From Rufibacter roseolus (GTDB taxonomy: Bacteria; Bacteroidota; Bacteroidia; Cytophagales; Hymenobacteraceae): a DNA stretch of 64,000 nucleotides. Below are positions 7,424-16,921 of this stretch, one piece after another. The translations under genes were made by a program, and so were the position numbers. The notes beneath the pieces are model-generated. The model had not been told where the DNA came from and did no database searches. It saw only the letters and a program-made list of their open reading frames with translations. Position 1 is the stretch's first letter. Every line of letters starts with the position of its first letter. Location of the stretch: positions 1,765,028 to 1,829,027 of the forward strand of contig NZ_JAFMSU010000001.1 in the NCBI RefSeq assembly GCF_017916365.1. Reading direction: 5' to 3'.

Positions 7424-8734
7424 CTACAGGATGTCGTCGCGTTTGTCTTCGGTGACGGTGAGCAGGACGGATTCTACGTTGCGCTCGGTTTTCTCCAGGA
7501 TTCTGAACTCGTAGACGCCGTGTACCGCGGTTTCGCCTATCTCTGGGATGCGGCCGTAGATCATGTTTAGGTAACCGCCTACGGTTTCGTAGTCTTCGCC
7601 CTCGGGGAGCGGATAAGGCAGGTCATCGTTCACATCCAGGATAGAGGCTGAGGTGTCTACCTTGAATTCAAAGTCGTTCAGTTTCTCTACCAAGGGGGTT
7701 TCTTCATCGTACTCGTCCTGGATCTCGCCTACCAGTTCTTCAATGATGTCCTCAATAGTGACAATGCCTGAGGTGCCGCCAAACTCATCTGAGACCACGG
7801 CAATGTGCATGCGGTTGCGCTGGAAGTCTTTGAGCAGTCGGCTGATTTTTTTGGTCTCAGGCACAAAGTAGGCCTGGCGCATGAGTTTCTCCAGGTCCAC
7901 CTTCTCGCCGGACCGCAGCACTACCAGCAGGTCTTTCACGTACATGATGCCCACGATATTGTCAATGGAGTCGCGGTAGACGGGCATGCGGGTGTAGCCT
8001 TCGTTGAATACCACCTCAAAAATCTCTTCCTCGGTAGAATCAATGTCCAGGGCTACCAGTTTGGTGCGGGGCACCATGATCTGCTTCACCATGCGCTCGT
8101 TGAACTCAAACACGTTCTCAATCAACTCCTGCTGGCTACCGCCAATTTCGCCGCTTTCGGCAGACTGTTCAAAAAGGAGGCGTAATTCGTCGGCGGTGTG
8201 TACCTCTGAGCCGTGCATAGGCGTGATGCCTACCCGCTTCAGAATGAAGTTGGAGAGACCGTTCAGAATCCAGATGAAGGGAAGCAGCACGAAGTACACC
8301 AGGCGCAGCGGAACCGCTACCGCCAGTGTGGTGGATTCAGGCCGTTGGATGGCCAGCGATTTTGGGGCCAGTTCCCCGAAAACAATGTGTAAAACGGTAA
8401 TTACGGCGAAGGAAACGGGCAGCGCGATCTGGTGGGCCAGCTCCGGGTCTGGGGCCGCCCCAAAGGCATGCATGGCCCCAATGATAATCTCCGATACCAC
8501 GCCCTCGCCAATCCAACCCAGGCCCAGTGAGGCCAGCGTGATCCCTAACTGGGTGGCGGAAAGGTAAGCATCCAAGTGCCCGATCATGTGGTGGGCTATT
8601 TTGGCCAGTTGGTTTCCGGCCTGCGCTCTAAGTTCAATCTGAGAGGCTCTTACTTTTACCAGGGCAAACTCGGCGGCCACGAAAAAACCATTCAGGGCAA
8701 CCAGCAGAAGGGTAAGGAAGATGTTTAGGATCAT
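7424..8734 (-). CDS. HlyC/CorC (CNNM) family membrane protein with CBS domains
   Basis: 436 residues. An N-terminal DUF21 (CNNM) membrane domain (residues ~1-190) has four hydrophobic stretches, starting LNIFLTLLLVALNGFFVAAEFALVKV with the typical N-G-x-F-x-A-A-E-F motif. Two CBS repeats follow at ~205-330 (MVPRTKLVALDID; YVKDLLVVL; HIAVVSDEFGGTSGIVTIED), then the CorC_HlyC C-terminal domain at ~350-430 (ASILDVNDDLPYPLPEGEDYETVGGY). Members have been called hemolysins but are now mainly linked to divalent-cation (magnesium) export or regulation. It is transcribed away from dsbD, with 217 bp between the two starts. Confidence 0.92.
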   Translation of the reverse strand: MILNIFLTLLLVALNGFFVAAEFALVKVRASQIELRAQAGNQLAKIAHHMIGHLDAYLSATQLGITLASLGLGWIGEGVVSEIIIGAMHAFGAAPDPELAHQIALPVSFAVITVLHIVFGELAPKSLAIQRPESTTLAVAVPLRLVYFVLLPFIWILNGLSNFILKRVGITPMHGSEVHTADELRLLFEQSAESGEIGGSQQELIENVFEFNERMVKQIMVPRTKLVALDIDSTEEEIFEVVFNEGYTRMPVYRDSIDNIVGIMYVKDLLVVLRSGEKVDLEKLMRQAYFVPETKKISRLLKDFQRNRMHIAVVSDEFGGTSGIVTIEDIIEELVGEIQDEYDEETPLVEKLNDFEFKVDTSASILDVNDDLPYPLPEGEDYETVGGYLNMIYGRIPEIGETAVHGVYEFRILEKTERNVESVLLTVTEDKRDDIL

Positions 8735-8951
8735 AGTGGGAGGCGGTCCTTTAAGGGTGTAAAAGGGTCGCTTGCATCAAATTTAATGGTTTATCAGCAC
8801 TATCAAAGTGTTGAGACACGTTTCCTCTACGTGAACCGCGGTAGAAAGTAGGCGCTTGGTATCCTTTAAAAGGCAGGCTTTGTACTGGTTTGTTCGGGTT
8901 TACGGCGGATTTGTAGTAATTTGCCACTCTTTACCAGAAGCTGAAAATCAA

Positions 8952-11189
8952 ATGATAATTGTTTGGAAACGCGTTGTGCCTTTGCTGCTGCCTTTGCTGT
9001 TTTTGGTCATTGCGGCCCAGGCCCAGGTGCTCAAACCTTCTACCTGGAGTTATGACGTGTCTGCCCAAGAAGTGAAGGTAGGCGAGGAGGTGGAACTCAT
9101 CTTCAACGTCAAAATTATTCCGGAGTGGTATCTCTACTCCTCAGACTTTGACCCTGACTTGGGGCCGATTGTAACCACCTTTACTTTCCAGAAGCATCCT
9201 TCTTATGCGCTGGTAGGCAAGATTAAACCGGTGAACCCCAAGAAGAAGTTTGACCAGACCTGGGGCGGCGAGTACACTTATTTTACCAAAACGGCCCAGT
9301 TCCGGCAGAGGATAAAGGTATTGCAGCCCACATTGGTGGTAAAAGGAAACTATGAGTTCCAGGTTTGCTCTGAGGTGAACGGCCAGTGTATTCCAGGGGA
9401 GGGCGATTTTAATTTCGCTCAGATAAAGGTATTGCCCGGGGCAGCGCCTGCTACGAACACCCCCGCCCCAGATGCCGGCGCCAATAAAGGCGGCTCTGCG
9501 CCAAACGCTTCATCACCCGCGGGCGGAAACGGTACCAATGCGCCAACCTCCGGTACGGTAGCACCCATCGCACCATCGGCTACAGCGTTGTCAACAGATA
9601 CTTCCGGGCTAACCTCCGATGTCTCGACTACCGCTTTTCCCCAGGCCAGCGACAGCAACCGCGCCGTGGCTTCGGTTAACCCGCAACCTAAAGCTGATCT
9701 GGCCGGAATGGCTATGGCTTCAGATGGGCAAGCGGCGCCTATTGGTTTATGGGAGTTTATGATCGGGGCCTTCCTGTCGGGATTGGTGGCTTTGCTCACG
9801 CCTTGTGTGTTTCCTATGATACCTATGACCGTGACCTTCTTCACCGGCGGAAGCGCGAACCGTTTCAAGGGTATTATCAAGGCTTTGGTCTACGGCTTGT
9901 CCATCATCGCTTTCTATACCCTCATTGGTACCTTGGTGTCTAAACTGGCCGGTCCTGAGGTAGCCAATTTCCTGAGCACGCACTGGTTTCCTAACCTGCT
10001 GTTCTTTGTGGTGTTCCTGCTGTTTGCCATGTCTTTCTTGGGCATGTTTGAGATCACGTTGCCGCACTGGTTAGTGAACAAAGCCGATGCCCAAGCTGAT
10101 AAAGGAGGTTACTACGGTGTGTTTTTCATGGCCATTACGCTGGTGCTGGTGTCTTTTTCCTGCACCGGTCCCATTGTAGGTTCCATCCTGGTGATGTCGG
10201 CGGGCGGGGAGACGTTGAAGCCTATCTCCGGCATGTTTGCTTATTCCATGGCCTTCGCGCTGCCGTTTACCTTGTTTGCGGTTTTCCCCAACTGGCTTAG
10301 TTCTTTGCCCAAATCTGGTGGCTGGTTGAACTCGGTGAAGGTTTGCCTGGGGTTCATTGAGCTGGCGCTGGCGCTTAAATTCCTGAGCATCGCCGACCAG
10401 GTGTACCACTGGCGGCTACTGGACCGGGAAGTGTACCTGGCTTTGTGGATCGTGATTTTCACCCTTATGGGGTTTTATCTGTTGGGCAAACTCAAATTCT
10501 CCCATGACTCAGACTTGCCCTATTTAGGGGTACCCCGGCTGTTGATGGCCGTTGCAACGTTTGGCTTTGTGGTGTACATGGTGCCTGGTTTGTTCGGGGC
10601 GCCTTTGAAAGCGCTGTCCGGGTACCTGCCGCCGCAGGCCACGCAGGACTTCAATCTCACTGCCGGTATGTCGTCGGGCGGAAGCACCGCCAGCACCATC
10701 TGTGAGCAACCCAAGTACGCCGATTTCCTTAAACTGCCCCACAACCTCCAAGGCTACTTTGACCTGGAACAGGCCAAGAAATGCTCTGAGGAACAAGGCA
10801 AACCTATCTTCGTGGATTTTACCGGCCACGGCTGCGTGAACTGCCGTGAGATGGAAGCCAACGTGTGGTCAGACCCCGAGGTGCTGAAACGCCTTCGCGA
10901 GAACTTCGTGATTGTGGCCCTATACGTGGATGACAAGAGCGAACTGCCCCAGAGCGAGTGGTATACCAGCACCTACGACCAGAAACAGAAAACCACCTTG
11001 GGCAAGAAGTACGCCGATTACCAGATCACCAAGTTCAACGTGAATGCGCAGCCTTACTACGTGCTCATGGACGGCAGCGAGAACCCCCTGGTAACGCCCA
11101 TCGCCTACGAGCCCAACGTGCAGAACTTCATCAAATTCCTGGATGCCGGCGTAGCGGCCTACAAAGCGCGTAAGCAGCCGGTGATGTAG
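8952..11189 (+). CDS. dsbD: Thiol:disulfide interchange protein DsbD
   Basis: 745 residues from the ATG at 8952, chosen because it opens directly into a signal peptide (MIIVWKRVVPLLLPLLFLVI then AAQAQ); an upstream in-frame start would put 32 residues ahead of it, and a -7-like TAGTAATTTG sits in that stretch. Domains: periplasmic DsbD-alpha-like domain (~25-165, with CSEVNGQC), a low-complexity Pro/Ala/Ser linker (~170-265), a CcdA-like eight-helix membrane domain (LLTPCVFPMIPMTV and VSFSCTGPIVGS carry the two redox cysteines), and a thioredoxin-like C-terminal domain with GHGCVNCREME (CxxC at ~628-631). It moves electrons from cytoplasmic thioredoxin to periplasmic disulfide isomerases or cytochrome c maturation proteins. 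Single-gene unit by its surroundings. Confidence 0.95.
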   Translation: MIIVWKRVVPLLLPLLFLVIAAQAQVLKPSTWSYDVSAQEVKVGEEVELIFNVKIIPEWYLYSSDFDPDLGPIVTTFTFQKHPSYALVGKIKPVNPKKKFDQTWGGEYTYFTKTAQFRQRIKVLQPTLVVKGNYEFQVCSEVNGQCIPGEGDFNFAQIKVLPGAAPATNTPAPDAGANKGGSAPNASSPAGGNGTNAPTSGTVAPIAPSATALSTDTSGLTSDVSTTAFPQASDSNRAVASVNPQPKADLAGMAMASDGQAAPIGLWEFMIGAFLSGLVALLTPCVFPMIPMTVTFFTGGSANRFKGIIKALVYGLSIIAFYTLIGTLVSKLAGPEVANFLSTHWFPNLLFFVVFLLFAMSFLGMFEITLPHWLVNKADAQADKGGYYGVFFMAITLVLVSFSCTGPIVGSILVMSAGGETLKPISGMFAYSMAFALPFTLFAVFPNWLSSLPKSGGWLNSVKVCLGFIELALALKFLSIADQVYHWRLLDREVYLALWIVIFTLMGFYLLGKLKFSHDSDLPYLGVPRLLMAVATFGFVVYMVPGLFGAPLKALSGYLPPQATQDFNLTAGMSSGGSTASTICEQPKYADFLKLPHNLQGYFDLEQAKKCSEEQGKPIFVDFTGHGCVNCREMEANVWSDPEVLKRLRENFVIVALYVDDKSELPQSEWYTSTYDQKQKTTLGKKYADYQITKFNVNAQPYYVLMDGSENPLVTPIAYEPNVQNFIKFLDAGVAAYKARKQPVM

Positions 11190-11357
11190 ATTGAGCTTCA
11201 GAAACTCCAATACCTTTTGGGCTTCTGTTTTGCGGGTGTTTCACAGGAAACAGCTTCAAAACAGAGGCCCAGTTTTTTGGTCTGGCCAAGCCTTCTCTTT
11301 CACTCCTGACCAGAGCTGCGGCGTTTTGCGCCCCTTTTTGAGAAAATAAGCGTGAAA

Positions 11358-11888
11358 CTACTTCTCATAGTATCTGTCCCGGAACCCCTGTTTCTGCCGA
11401 AGGTACTCGGGGTGGTCTTTGGCTTTGAACCAATAGTCTTTGAAAATGGCGGCGGCCTGCGCTTTCTCATTGGTGAGGGCGTCTGACTCCTGCGGGAGAA
11501 CCTCATTTCCTTTGTGGGCGCTGCCCGAGGAATAAGGATAGGGCAAGCCTTCGTTGTGCGCCTCTGGCGAGGGTGTGTATTTGCGGCCGCCTTTGTGGTT
11601 GGCGTAGCGGCGCGCGCGCGTGAAACCCATCTGCAGGAACTTGCGGGCCATGTCGGCGCCTACAAAATCATGCTGGGCCAGGTACGCCTCAAACAGCCCG
11701 TAGATTTTCTCGGCCGAGGTCTGCGCTACCTCCACATTCCTGAACCGCCAGTGGGGCAGGATCTCGCTTTTATAGGGTTCCACCAGCAACACGCCTTGCT
11801 CGCCCACTCCTACCCGGTACAACTCGGGATGTTGCCGGAAATCGGTGGTTTTGAAGTCCAGGGAATAGTTGAAACCGTTTTTTGCCAT
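11358..11888 (-). CDS. DUF4385 domain-containing protein
   Basis: 176 residues from the ATG that gives MAKNGFNYSLDFKTTDFRQH. The body LYRVGVGEQGVLLVEPYKSE, LPHWRFRN, DFVGADMARKFLQMGFTRAR and RYANHKGGRKY is the DUF4385 core, a conserved family of unknown function. A longer frame reaches 12134 but would overlap the divergent lipoprotein gene at 11968 and adds an unlike Ser/Ala-rich N-terminus; the family usually starts just before the Asn/Phe-Tyr-Ser-Leu-Asp-Phe motif. MYMAK at 11894 is an equally possible start. The protein has no signal peptide or membrane segment, so it is presumably cytoplasmic. It is convergent with dsbD and divergent from the lipoprotein, so likely transcribed alone. Confidence 0.85.
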   Translation of the reverse strand: MAKNGFNYSLDFKTTDFRQHPELYRVGVGEQGVLLVEPYKSEILPHWRFRNVEVAQTSAEKIYGLFEAYLAQHDFVGADMARKFLQMGFTRARRYANHKGGRKYTPSPEAHNEGLPYPYSSGSAHKGNEVLPQESDALTNEKAQAAAIFKDYWFKAKDHPEYLRQKQGFRDRYYEK

Positions 11889-11967
11889 GTACATTTGCGC
11901 CAGCCATTCAATAGCACCCAATCTGCCTTGGCTTGCGTATGGGAGGTGACTACATTCCTGTTTTACT

Positions 11968-12537
11968 ATGAAACGAGCAAATCTGTTTTCCATAAACCTG
12001 ATGGCGGTTCCCTGCCTGCTGCTCACGCTGCTGCTGACCGCCTGTGACACCACGCCTAACCAACGCAAGGAGATGGCCTCCCGCGAACTGGACAAACTGG
12101 ACGAAAAAGCCAATGCCGCCGCCGTCAAAACCAAAGATGAACTGAAGGAGGCCGGCAGAGCCCTGGCCAGGCAGCGTGCCGAGCGTAAATTGAGGGAAGC
12201 CCGCGGCCCCGTAGCCGGAAAGCAGGCGCAGATGGAAAGGGAACTACTAGGCGACTACCGCAACTTGTCCCAGTTATCGGCCGACAGTATCCGGGACGCC
12301 TATGTCCATTTCCTGCAGCAGGTGCGCGCCCGCAAAGAAGTCTGGACCACCGAGGACTGGGACTACGCTAACGCCATCTACAAACGCCTGAATGACCGCG
12401 AGCGCGCCCTCCACGGTGACATTATCCTACGGCACGCCACCAAGATCAAAGCTCTCCAGGCAGAGTATGTGGCTATGGAGAACAAAGCAGATCTGAGAGA
12501 TTACCAACGCATCAAGAAAGAGCAGGCAGGGCAGTAG
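11968..12537 (+). CDS. Putative lipoprotein, helical, unknown function
   Basis: 189 residues. The N-terminus MKRANLFSINLMAVPCLLLT continues LLLTACDTT, a signal peptide with a lipobox (L-T-A-C) at about residue 26. The mature part is highly charged and predicted helical, rich in Lys, Glu, Arg and Ala (RELDKLDEKANAAAVKTKDE), with a second half MERELLGDYRNLSQLSADS. I recognise no family. It would be anchored to the inner or outer membrane on the periplasmic side. It is divergent from the DUF4385 gene with only 79 bp between, and it ends in a bidirectional terminator shared with the next gene. Confidence 0.75.
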   Translation: MKRANLFSINLMAVPCLLLTLLLTACDTTPNQRKEMASRELDKLDEKANAAAVKTKDELKEAGRALARQRAERKLREARGPVAGKQAQMERELLGDYRNLSQLSADSIRDAYVHFLQQVRARKEVWTTEDWDYANAIYKRLNDRERALHGDIILRHATKIKALQAEYVAMENKADLRDYQRIKKEQAGQ

Positions 12538-12670
12538 TAATGTGCTAATTGTTCAATGTGCTGATGTGTTAATGTGTAGATTGGGAGATGTGAAGATTTG
12601 AGAATTGCGGTTGTTGCTTTATACTAAGGAGTGATTCTTGGTTGAGCTTGTGTTAGAGTTACTTTCAATA

Positions 12671-12700
12671 AAAAAGGCCGGAAATGAATCCGGCCTTTTT
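12671..12700. terminator. Bidirectional intrinsic terminator
   Basis: Arms AAAAAGGCCGGA and TCCGGCCTTTTT pair perfectly around AATGAA, with T and A runs on both sides. It lies between the convergent lipoprotein gene and the membrane protein gene ending at 12705. Confidence 0.85.
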
Positions 12701-12704
12701 GCTT

Positions 12705-14333
12705 TTATCTTAAGCTGTCTTTGGGTAACACGAAAAGTTTCACCTTTCCTTTCTTGTCTAGAAGCTTTACCGAGGGGAAAAGTGGGAGAATGTCTTTTTC
12801 CCGTTGCCGGATCATCAACTCAGGATGTTCCAGTACCCCGTTATTGATTAAAAGGAATATGGTGTCAACTGATTGTGGCTTGAGGGCGGCAGGATCAGTG
12901 TAGCCTTGGAAAGTGTAGTTCCTGGGTACATCAAAGCCATAGAAATACTCATAACGGTCAAGCATTACTGAATCCATAAGCACCATATACTTCCCTTGTG
13001 GGTGGTTTAGGTGTTGGTCAACTATTTCCTTCTGCTCAAAATAATAGGAGACCGTCGGTTTCAGCATAAAGTAAACTGGTCTAATGGCTAATACGCCTGC
13101 TACTGCCACTAACCCCAGCCAATGTGGCCACGGCCGATCCCAAAGAAACAACCCGGCAAAGAAAAGGGCCAGTGGCGCATACATCACCATCATCTTCTGA
13201 TCTGAGAGCAAAGCACAAGCGCCAAAAAGCAGGGTCAGCAGGAGAAATTTTGAGCGTTTTCCCCAGGTTTGCTCTAAGGCCAAACCGGCCACCAGGCAGA
13301 AGGCAGGAAGCAGCGGGTGAAACATGCGCGGCAACAGCGGCATGGGTTTGTAGTAGTCCAGGGAAACGGATCCAAACCAGATGGGCAGCAGCATGCTAAG
13401 GGCGGCTAGGGCCCAGAAGGTAAGCGAGTGAGATAGCCGGAGGGAACCACTTCTGTTGCTGAAGAGCACTGTTATTGCAAAAGCCACCGGGAAAGCCAAG
13501 CCAGAACCCACGAAGAACAGCAGTGGCCCAATCGTAAGCCGTGGCAACAGCGAAGCGGCACGGGAAGCGAAATATTCCTCCCCGGTGTCTGCCCTTCCGG
13601 CTGTGGCTATGTCTTTGAACCTTTGCAGGGCATCGCCGGAGAAAATCTTGTATAGGAGGAAATATCCCGCCAGAAGAAGTATCCCTGTGATCCCGGCAGC
13701 TAGCCAAAACCGCAGGTTCTCCCGCTTAATTACTTGCACTACCAAAAGGCACAGGTAGAAAGGAACCGAATAGACAATGGTCTCTTTGGTGAGAAAAGCC
13801 AGCAGGTTGAGGCCGGCGAAGGTTATGCCCCAGAAGATTTCCTGTTTGGCGGTTGGGAATGGGTTTCTGGCTTTGTACAGCACCAACAGGCAGGCCGTGG
13901 TGAAAAACAGCAGGATGTTGTCTGGGTACAGGTAGTTGACGGTGTTCAGCTGGAAGTAATACAGGCCTAGTAGCACCAGAGCCCAACTGGTGGCCACCGG
14001 ATGGGTTTTCCGGAAGGTGAGATACAGCAAGAGCAGCGTGCCCAGGGTGCATAGGAGGGGCCAAAAGGTAGTGGTGTACACGTTCATGCCCCATAGCCAA
14101 TAAAACAAGGCTGTAGGCACAAACACCATGAACCGATGGCAGAAAGAGTAATCGTCAAAGTGGAAGCCGCCATGCAGCAGCTGGTGGGCATAGAGGCTGT
14201 AGGAGTAATCGTCTCCGTAGTAAAAGCCTTCGTGTGCCAGAAAGAAATAAGCCAGGGTAAAGCCAATTACGGCCAGGAACCAGAAGCGGGGAGAGGAGAG
14301 CGTGCGCTGAAACAGGGAAAAAAGCTGGGGCAC
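12705..14333 (-). CDS. GT-C-like polytopic membrane protein (putative glycosyltransferase)
   Basis: About 542 residues from a GTG at 14333 (VPQLFSLFQRTL); an in-frame TTG at 14387 would add 18 residues but reaches into the promoter region of the divergent gene, so the start is uncertain. There are around a dozen hydrophobic segments. The first periplasmic loop has HEGFYYGDDYSYSLYAHQLL, with paired acidic residues after the first helix, as in GT-C glycosyltransferases of the ArnT/PMT (GT39) type. The C-terminal ~90 residues (KEIVDQHLNHPQGKYMVLMD through VKLFVLPKDS) form a soluble domain. Such enzymes transfer a sugar from a polyprenyl-phosphate donor to proteins or lipids outside the inner membrane. 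Donor and target unknown; no partner genes are adjacent. Confidence 0.75.
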   Translation of the reverse strand: MPQLFSLFQRTLSSPRFWFLAVIGFTLAYFFLAHEGFYYGDDYSYSLYAHQLLHGGFHFDDYSFCHRFMVFVPTALFYWLWGMNVYTTTFWPLLCTLGTLLLLYLTFRKTHPVATSWALVLLGLYYFQLNTVNYLYPDNILLFFTTACLLVLYKARNPFPTAKQEIFWGITFAGLNLLAFLTKETIVYSVPFYLCLLVVQVIKRENLRFWLAAGITGILLLAGYFLLYKIFSGDALQRFKDIATAGRADTGEEYFASRAASLLPRLTIGPLLFFVGSGLAFPVAFAITVLFSNRSGSLRLSHSLTFWALAALSMLLPIWFGSVSLDYYKPMPLLPRMFHPLLPAFCLVAGLALEQTWGKRSKFLLLTLLFGACALLSDQKMMVMYAPLALFFAGLFLWDRPWPHWLGLVAVAGVLAIRPVYFMLKPTVSYYFEQKEIVDQHLNHPQGKYMVLMDSVMLDRYEYFYGFDVPRNYTFQGYTDPAALKPQSVDTIFLLINNGVLEHPELMIRQREKDILPLFPSVKLLDKKGKVKLFVLPKDSLR

Positions 14334-14398
14334 TGTTTGTAGTATTCTTTGAAAAGGAAAGGTCGGGAGAAAGAATACACAAAGCAACAGGCTATTCC

Positions 14399-14430
14399 TT
14401 TGGCAATGGGCAATTTAGGAGCGAACTTTG
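14399..14430 (+). promoter_or_regulatory. Candidate Bacteroidota promoter
   Basis: TTTG at 14399-14402, a 20-nt spacer and GAACTTTG at 14423-14430, close to the TTTG-N19-21-TAnnTTTG pattern. It lies about 70 bp before the signal-peptide start at 14499 and argues against any start further upstream. Confidence 0.45.
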
Positions 14431-14498
14431 TGGTAGAGACACGCGTTCAGGCCACCAACCTGCGTTATCCAGGAACAGATACCAAAACCAGTGCATAC

Positions 14499-16427
14499 AT
14501 GAAGTCAAGCCTTACCCGCTTCCTGCTGCTTTTTCTGGTGCTGTGCGCCTTCACGGGCCAGGCACAGGACATGATCCAGACCCGTTTGGGCTACAACTAC
14601 TTAGATAAGTTTGAGTTCACCGATGAGTGGCAGTACCTAACCACCGACATGTACCTGTTCAACCCCGGGCAGTTCTCCCGGGTCATCAACGAGCTGGAAC
14701 AGGGTACCACCAAAGCCCGCCGCCGCGACTACATCAACCTGGAGTCGCTTTTTATCTCGGCGCAGCTCAAGAACGCCAAGCTTTTCGGGCAGGAGCCGGT
14801 GGTGTACCCATTGTACAATTTTGCCATTGAGCCGGCTAACAATAACAAAAACTACTCCTCGCGCATCTCCGATAACATTGAGGCCATCCGGATCATCGAC
14901 AAGCTGCCCCTGGCCGCCGATGAGCGCAACATAGACGCTACCGTAGAGGCCAAACTGTTCACCTCAGACAGCCGTGAGGTTTTCTTCAGCCTCATCGCCA
15001 ACCAACTCACCAACATCTCCAAACTGATGACCCCGCAGGCGGCCATGCTGTCTCTGGTGGGCGAGTTCGGGAACCTCATCAGAAACGCCGCCCAGCGCAA
15101 GGAATATAAATTCAGTTCTACCATCAGGCTTTACGAAGGGCAGAACTTTGACACGCGGCTGCACTCGGTGCGGGTGTACGTGTTTGTGCCCTCTTTCGCA
15201 AAATTGCCCGCTTTACGCACGGTTCGGCTCACCGAATTGCTGAGCAACAGCCCGCAGGGTTTTGAGCGCCAGAAACTAGAGGCTGCCCTCAACTTCAAAG
15301 ATTACCCGGTGCTGGTGGTGGCCAACTACAAATCGCTCTACAAGATGGATGCCCTCACCGGCAGCGACATCACCTCTGAGACCATTGAGAAACGCCGCAT
15401 CCGGATAGAGCAGGCCTTTGCCGCCGGCCTGGTCACCGAAGACGCCTACAAGCAGGAAAAGCTGTTTGTGGAGTTCCTGCGCAACTTCAGCGACCTGAAA
15501 CAGAACCTGAACAACTATCGCCTGAACTACAAAAACAACAGCCCCGAGGCCAACGCCAAGACCATGTTTGCGGTGGTGCAGGACTACAAACGCCTGAAAA
15601 CGCTGGCCTATCAGCGCGAGCGCGAGTTCTCCCGCAACTACACCTACCAGCGTATTTTCAAGAGCGAGTACAACTCCATCCTGGCCAACGCCGACAGCTA
15701 CATGGAATCTGACTTCAACCTGAAAAACGGCAAGGAAATGGTGAACACCCTTCTGGACCTGGACCAGGAGCAGGCCAAAACCTACTCTGTGGCGCAACGC
15801 GAGCAGTACCTGAACAAACTGTACTCAGTGGAGCTGCCCAACCCCGAGTTCCTGGCCAGTACGCTGGAGGGCGAAGGCTTGTCACGGCACCTGAACCGGC
15901 TGGAGTCTACCCTGTACAATGATGTGTACGCCAAAGAGGTATCGCGCCTGCGTGACATGGCGCCAACGGAGGAGAACATCAGTTTCAGGAACAACCTGCT
16001 GGAGAAAGCGAACTCCACCAAATGCCGCACCTGCCGGGAGGAGGTGAAGCAGGCTGCTCGCCTGTTCAACCAGCGCCTGGATGAGCAGCAACTGGAAAAG
16101 GAAAAAGCCCGCTTACTGGACCTGAACCAACAGGTGGAGCGCAAAATCCTGGCATACCTGAAGCAGGACGCCTGCATGGACAATGCCTTCAAAACCCAAT
16201 ACCCTGCTGAGGCCCTGCCTGAGTATGTGCAGCGTTTGTACGAGAAGAAACTGGAGCTCCGGAAAGTAGTAGGTGATCTGGAAACTGCCCAGAAAACACC
16301 ACCCACTGAGATGAAACTGGACCCTGTAAAAGAGCATAACCAGCGCCTCAGTGGTCTCCTGCGGCGCCTGGATCAAGGCTACGCCGATATCTGTGCCGCC
16401 GAGAAGAACCTCTGCGGCTGTGACTAG
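14499..16427 (+). CDS. Large exported protein of unknown function
   Basis: 642 residues from the ATG at 14499, which begins a clear signal peptide (MKSSLTRFLLLFLVLCAFTG then QAQD). A frame reaching back to 14349 exists but would bury the signal peptide. The mature protein is charged, mostly helical, without obvious repeats or membrane segments; the middle has RLYEGQNFDTRLHSVRVYVF and the last third has long Lys/Glu/Gln-rich helices (EQQLEKEKARLLDLNQQVER). Two cysteine pairs occur late: CRTC (near 510) and CAAEKNLCGCD at the C-terminus. I do not recognise a family; there is no T9SS-type C-terminal sorting domain. It is probably periplasmic or outer-membrane associated. Confidence 0.75.
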   Translation: MKSSLTRFLLLFLVLCAFTGQAQDMIQTRLGYNYLDKFEFTDEWQYLTTDMYLFNPGQFSRVINELEQGTTKARRRDYINLESLFISAQLKNAKLFGQEPVVYPLYNFAIEPANNNKNYSSRISDNIEAIRIIDKLPLAADERNIDATVEAKLFTSDSREVFFSLIANQLTNISKLMTPQAAMLSLVGEFGNLIRNAAQRKEYKFSSTIRLYEGQNFDTRLHSVRVYVFVPSFAKLPALRTVRLTELLSNSPQGFERQKLEAALNFKDYPVLVVANYKSLYKMDALTGSDITSETIEKRRIRIEQAFAAGLVTEDAYKQEKLFVEFLRNFSDLKQNLNNYRLNYKNNSPEANAKTMFAVVQDYKRLKTLAYQREREFSRNYTYQRIFKSEYNSILANADSYMESDFNLKNGKEMVNTLLDLDQEQAKTYSVAQREQYLNKLYSVELPNPEFLASTLEGEGLSRHLNRLESTLYNDVYAKEVSRLRDMAPTEENISFRNNLLEKANSTKCRTCREEVKQAARLFNQRLDEQQLEKEKARLLDLNQQVERKILAYLKQDACMDNAFKTQYPAEALPEYVQRLYEKKLELRKVVGDLETAQKTPPTEMKLDPVKEHNQRLSGLLRRLDQGYADICAAEKNLCGCD

Positions 16428-16450
16428 CCAAAGAAAACCTCACAGTCTCC

Positions 16451-16482
16451 TTTAGGCCTGTTTTACTTAAAACAGGCCTAAA
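16451..16482. repeat. Dispersed intergenic palindrome copy
   Basis: Arms TTTAGGCCTGTTTT and AAAACAGGCCTAAA pair perfectly around ACTT. It sits 23 bp after the stop of the exported-protein gene and 2 bp before an intrinsic terminator, the same order seen at several other sites. Confidence 0.75.
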
Positions 16483-16484
16483 AT

Positions 16485-16518
16485 AAGAAAGCCGCCCCTG
16501 AAAAGGAGCGGCTTTCTT
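16485..16518. terminator. Bidirectional intrinsic terminator
   Basis: AAGAAAGCCGC and GCGGCTTTCTT pair around a 12-nt loop that can pair further. It serves the plus-strand gene ending at 16427 and trxA ending at 16542 from the other side. Confidence 0.75.
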
Positions 16519-16541
16519 CGTTATATTAAAGCAGGTAATGC

Positions 16542-16868
16542 TTACGCTAACTGGCCTTCTAATTTCTGGGCCAACACGTTTTTAGGAACAGCACCTACTT
16601 GTTTGTCTACTACTTGTCCGTTTTTGAAAACCAACAGGGTTGGGATGCTACGGATACCGAATTTGGCGGAAGTCTGTGGGTTAGCGTCCACGTCTACTTT
16701 TCCTACCACCACACGACCTTCATAGTCGCCGGCCAGTTCTTCTACTACTGGGCCTACCATGCGGCAAGGTCCGCACCACTCTGCCCAAAAGTCTACCAGA
16801 ACAGGTTTATCTGAATTGATGATCTCCTCGAAGTTCGCATCGGTGATCTCGATTGCTTTATGTGCCAT
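16542..16868 (-). CDS. trxA: Thioredoxin
   Basis: 108 residues, full family length. The active site is [10 protein letters not shown] with Cys32 and Cys35; other hallmarks are VDFWAEW, the buried Asp after the second strand, the cis-proline in SIPTL, and the C-terminal GAVPKN helix. It is the general cytoplasmic disulfide reductant and the likely electron donor for the DsbD encoded at 8952-11189. A minus-strand promoter motif lies 46 bp upstream, and it ends at the terminator at 16485-16518, so it is a single-gene unit. Confidence 0.97.
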   Translation of the reverse strand: MAHKAIEITDANFEEIINSDKPVLVDFWAEWCGPCRMVGPVVEELAGDYEGRVVVGKVDVDANPQTSAKFGIRSIPTLLVFKNGQVVDKQVGAVPKNVLAQKLEGQLA

Positions 16869-16913
16869 AATTGTCTGTTTATATAAGTATCATGAATGAT
16901 GAAAGTCTCAGTT

Positions 16914-16921
16914 CAAAAATA
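16914..16921 (-). promoter_or_regulatory. -7 promoter motif of trxA
   Basis: On the minus strand this reads TATTTTTG, a perfect TAnnTTTG. A weak -33 element (TTTA) lies 21 nt further upstream. The expected transcript start is about 40 nt before the trxA ATG. The rest of 16922-17133 shows no gene. Confidence 0.6.

Noticed and set aside
11889-12134. N-terminal extension of the DUF4385 frame
   Set aside because: It overlaps the lipoprotein gene's signal peptide antisense and is Ser-rich, unlike the family.
12705-14387. TTG start at 14387 for the GT-C-like protein
   Set aside because: It would place translation inside the divergent promoter region and adds a non-helical leader; a GTG at 14333 is preferred, but this is not certain.
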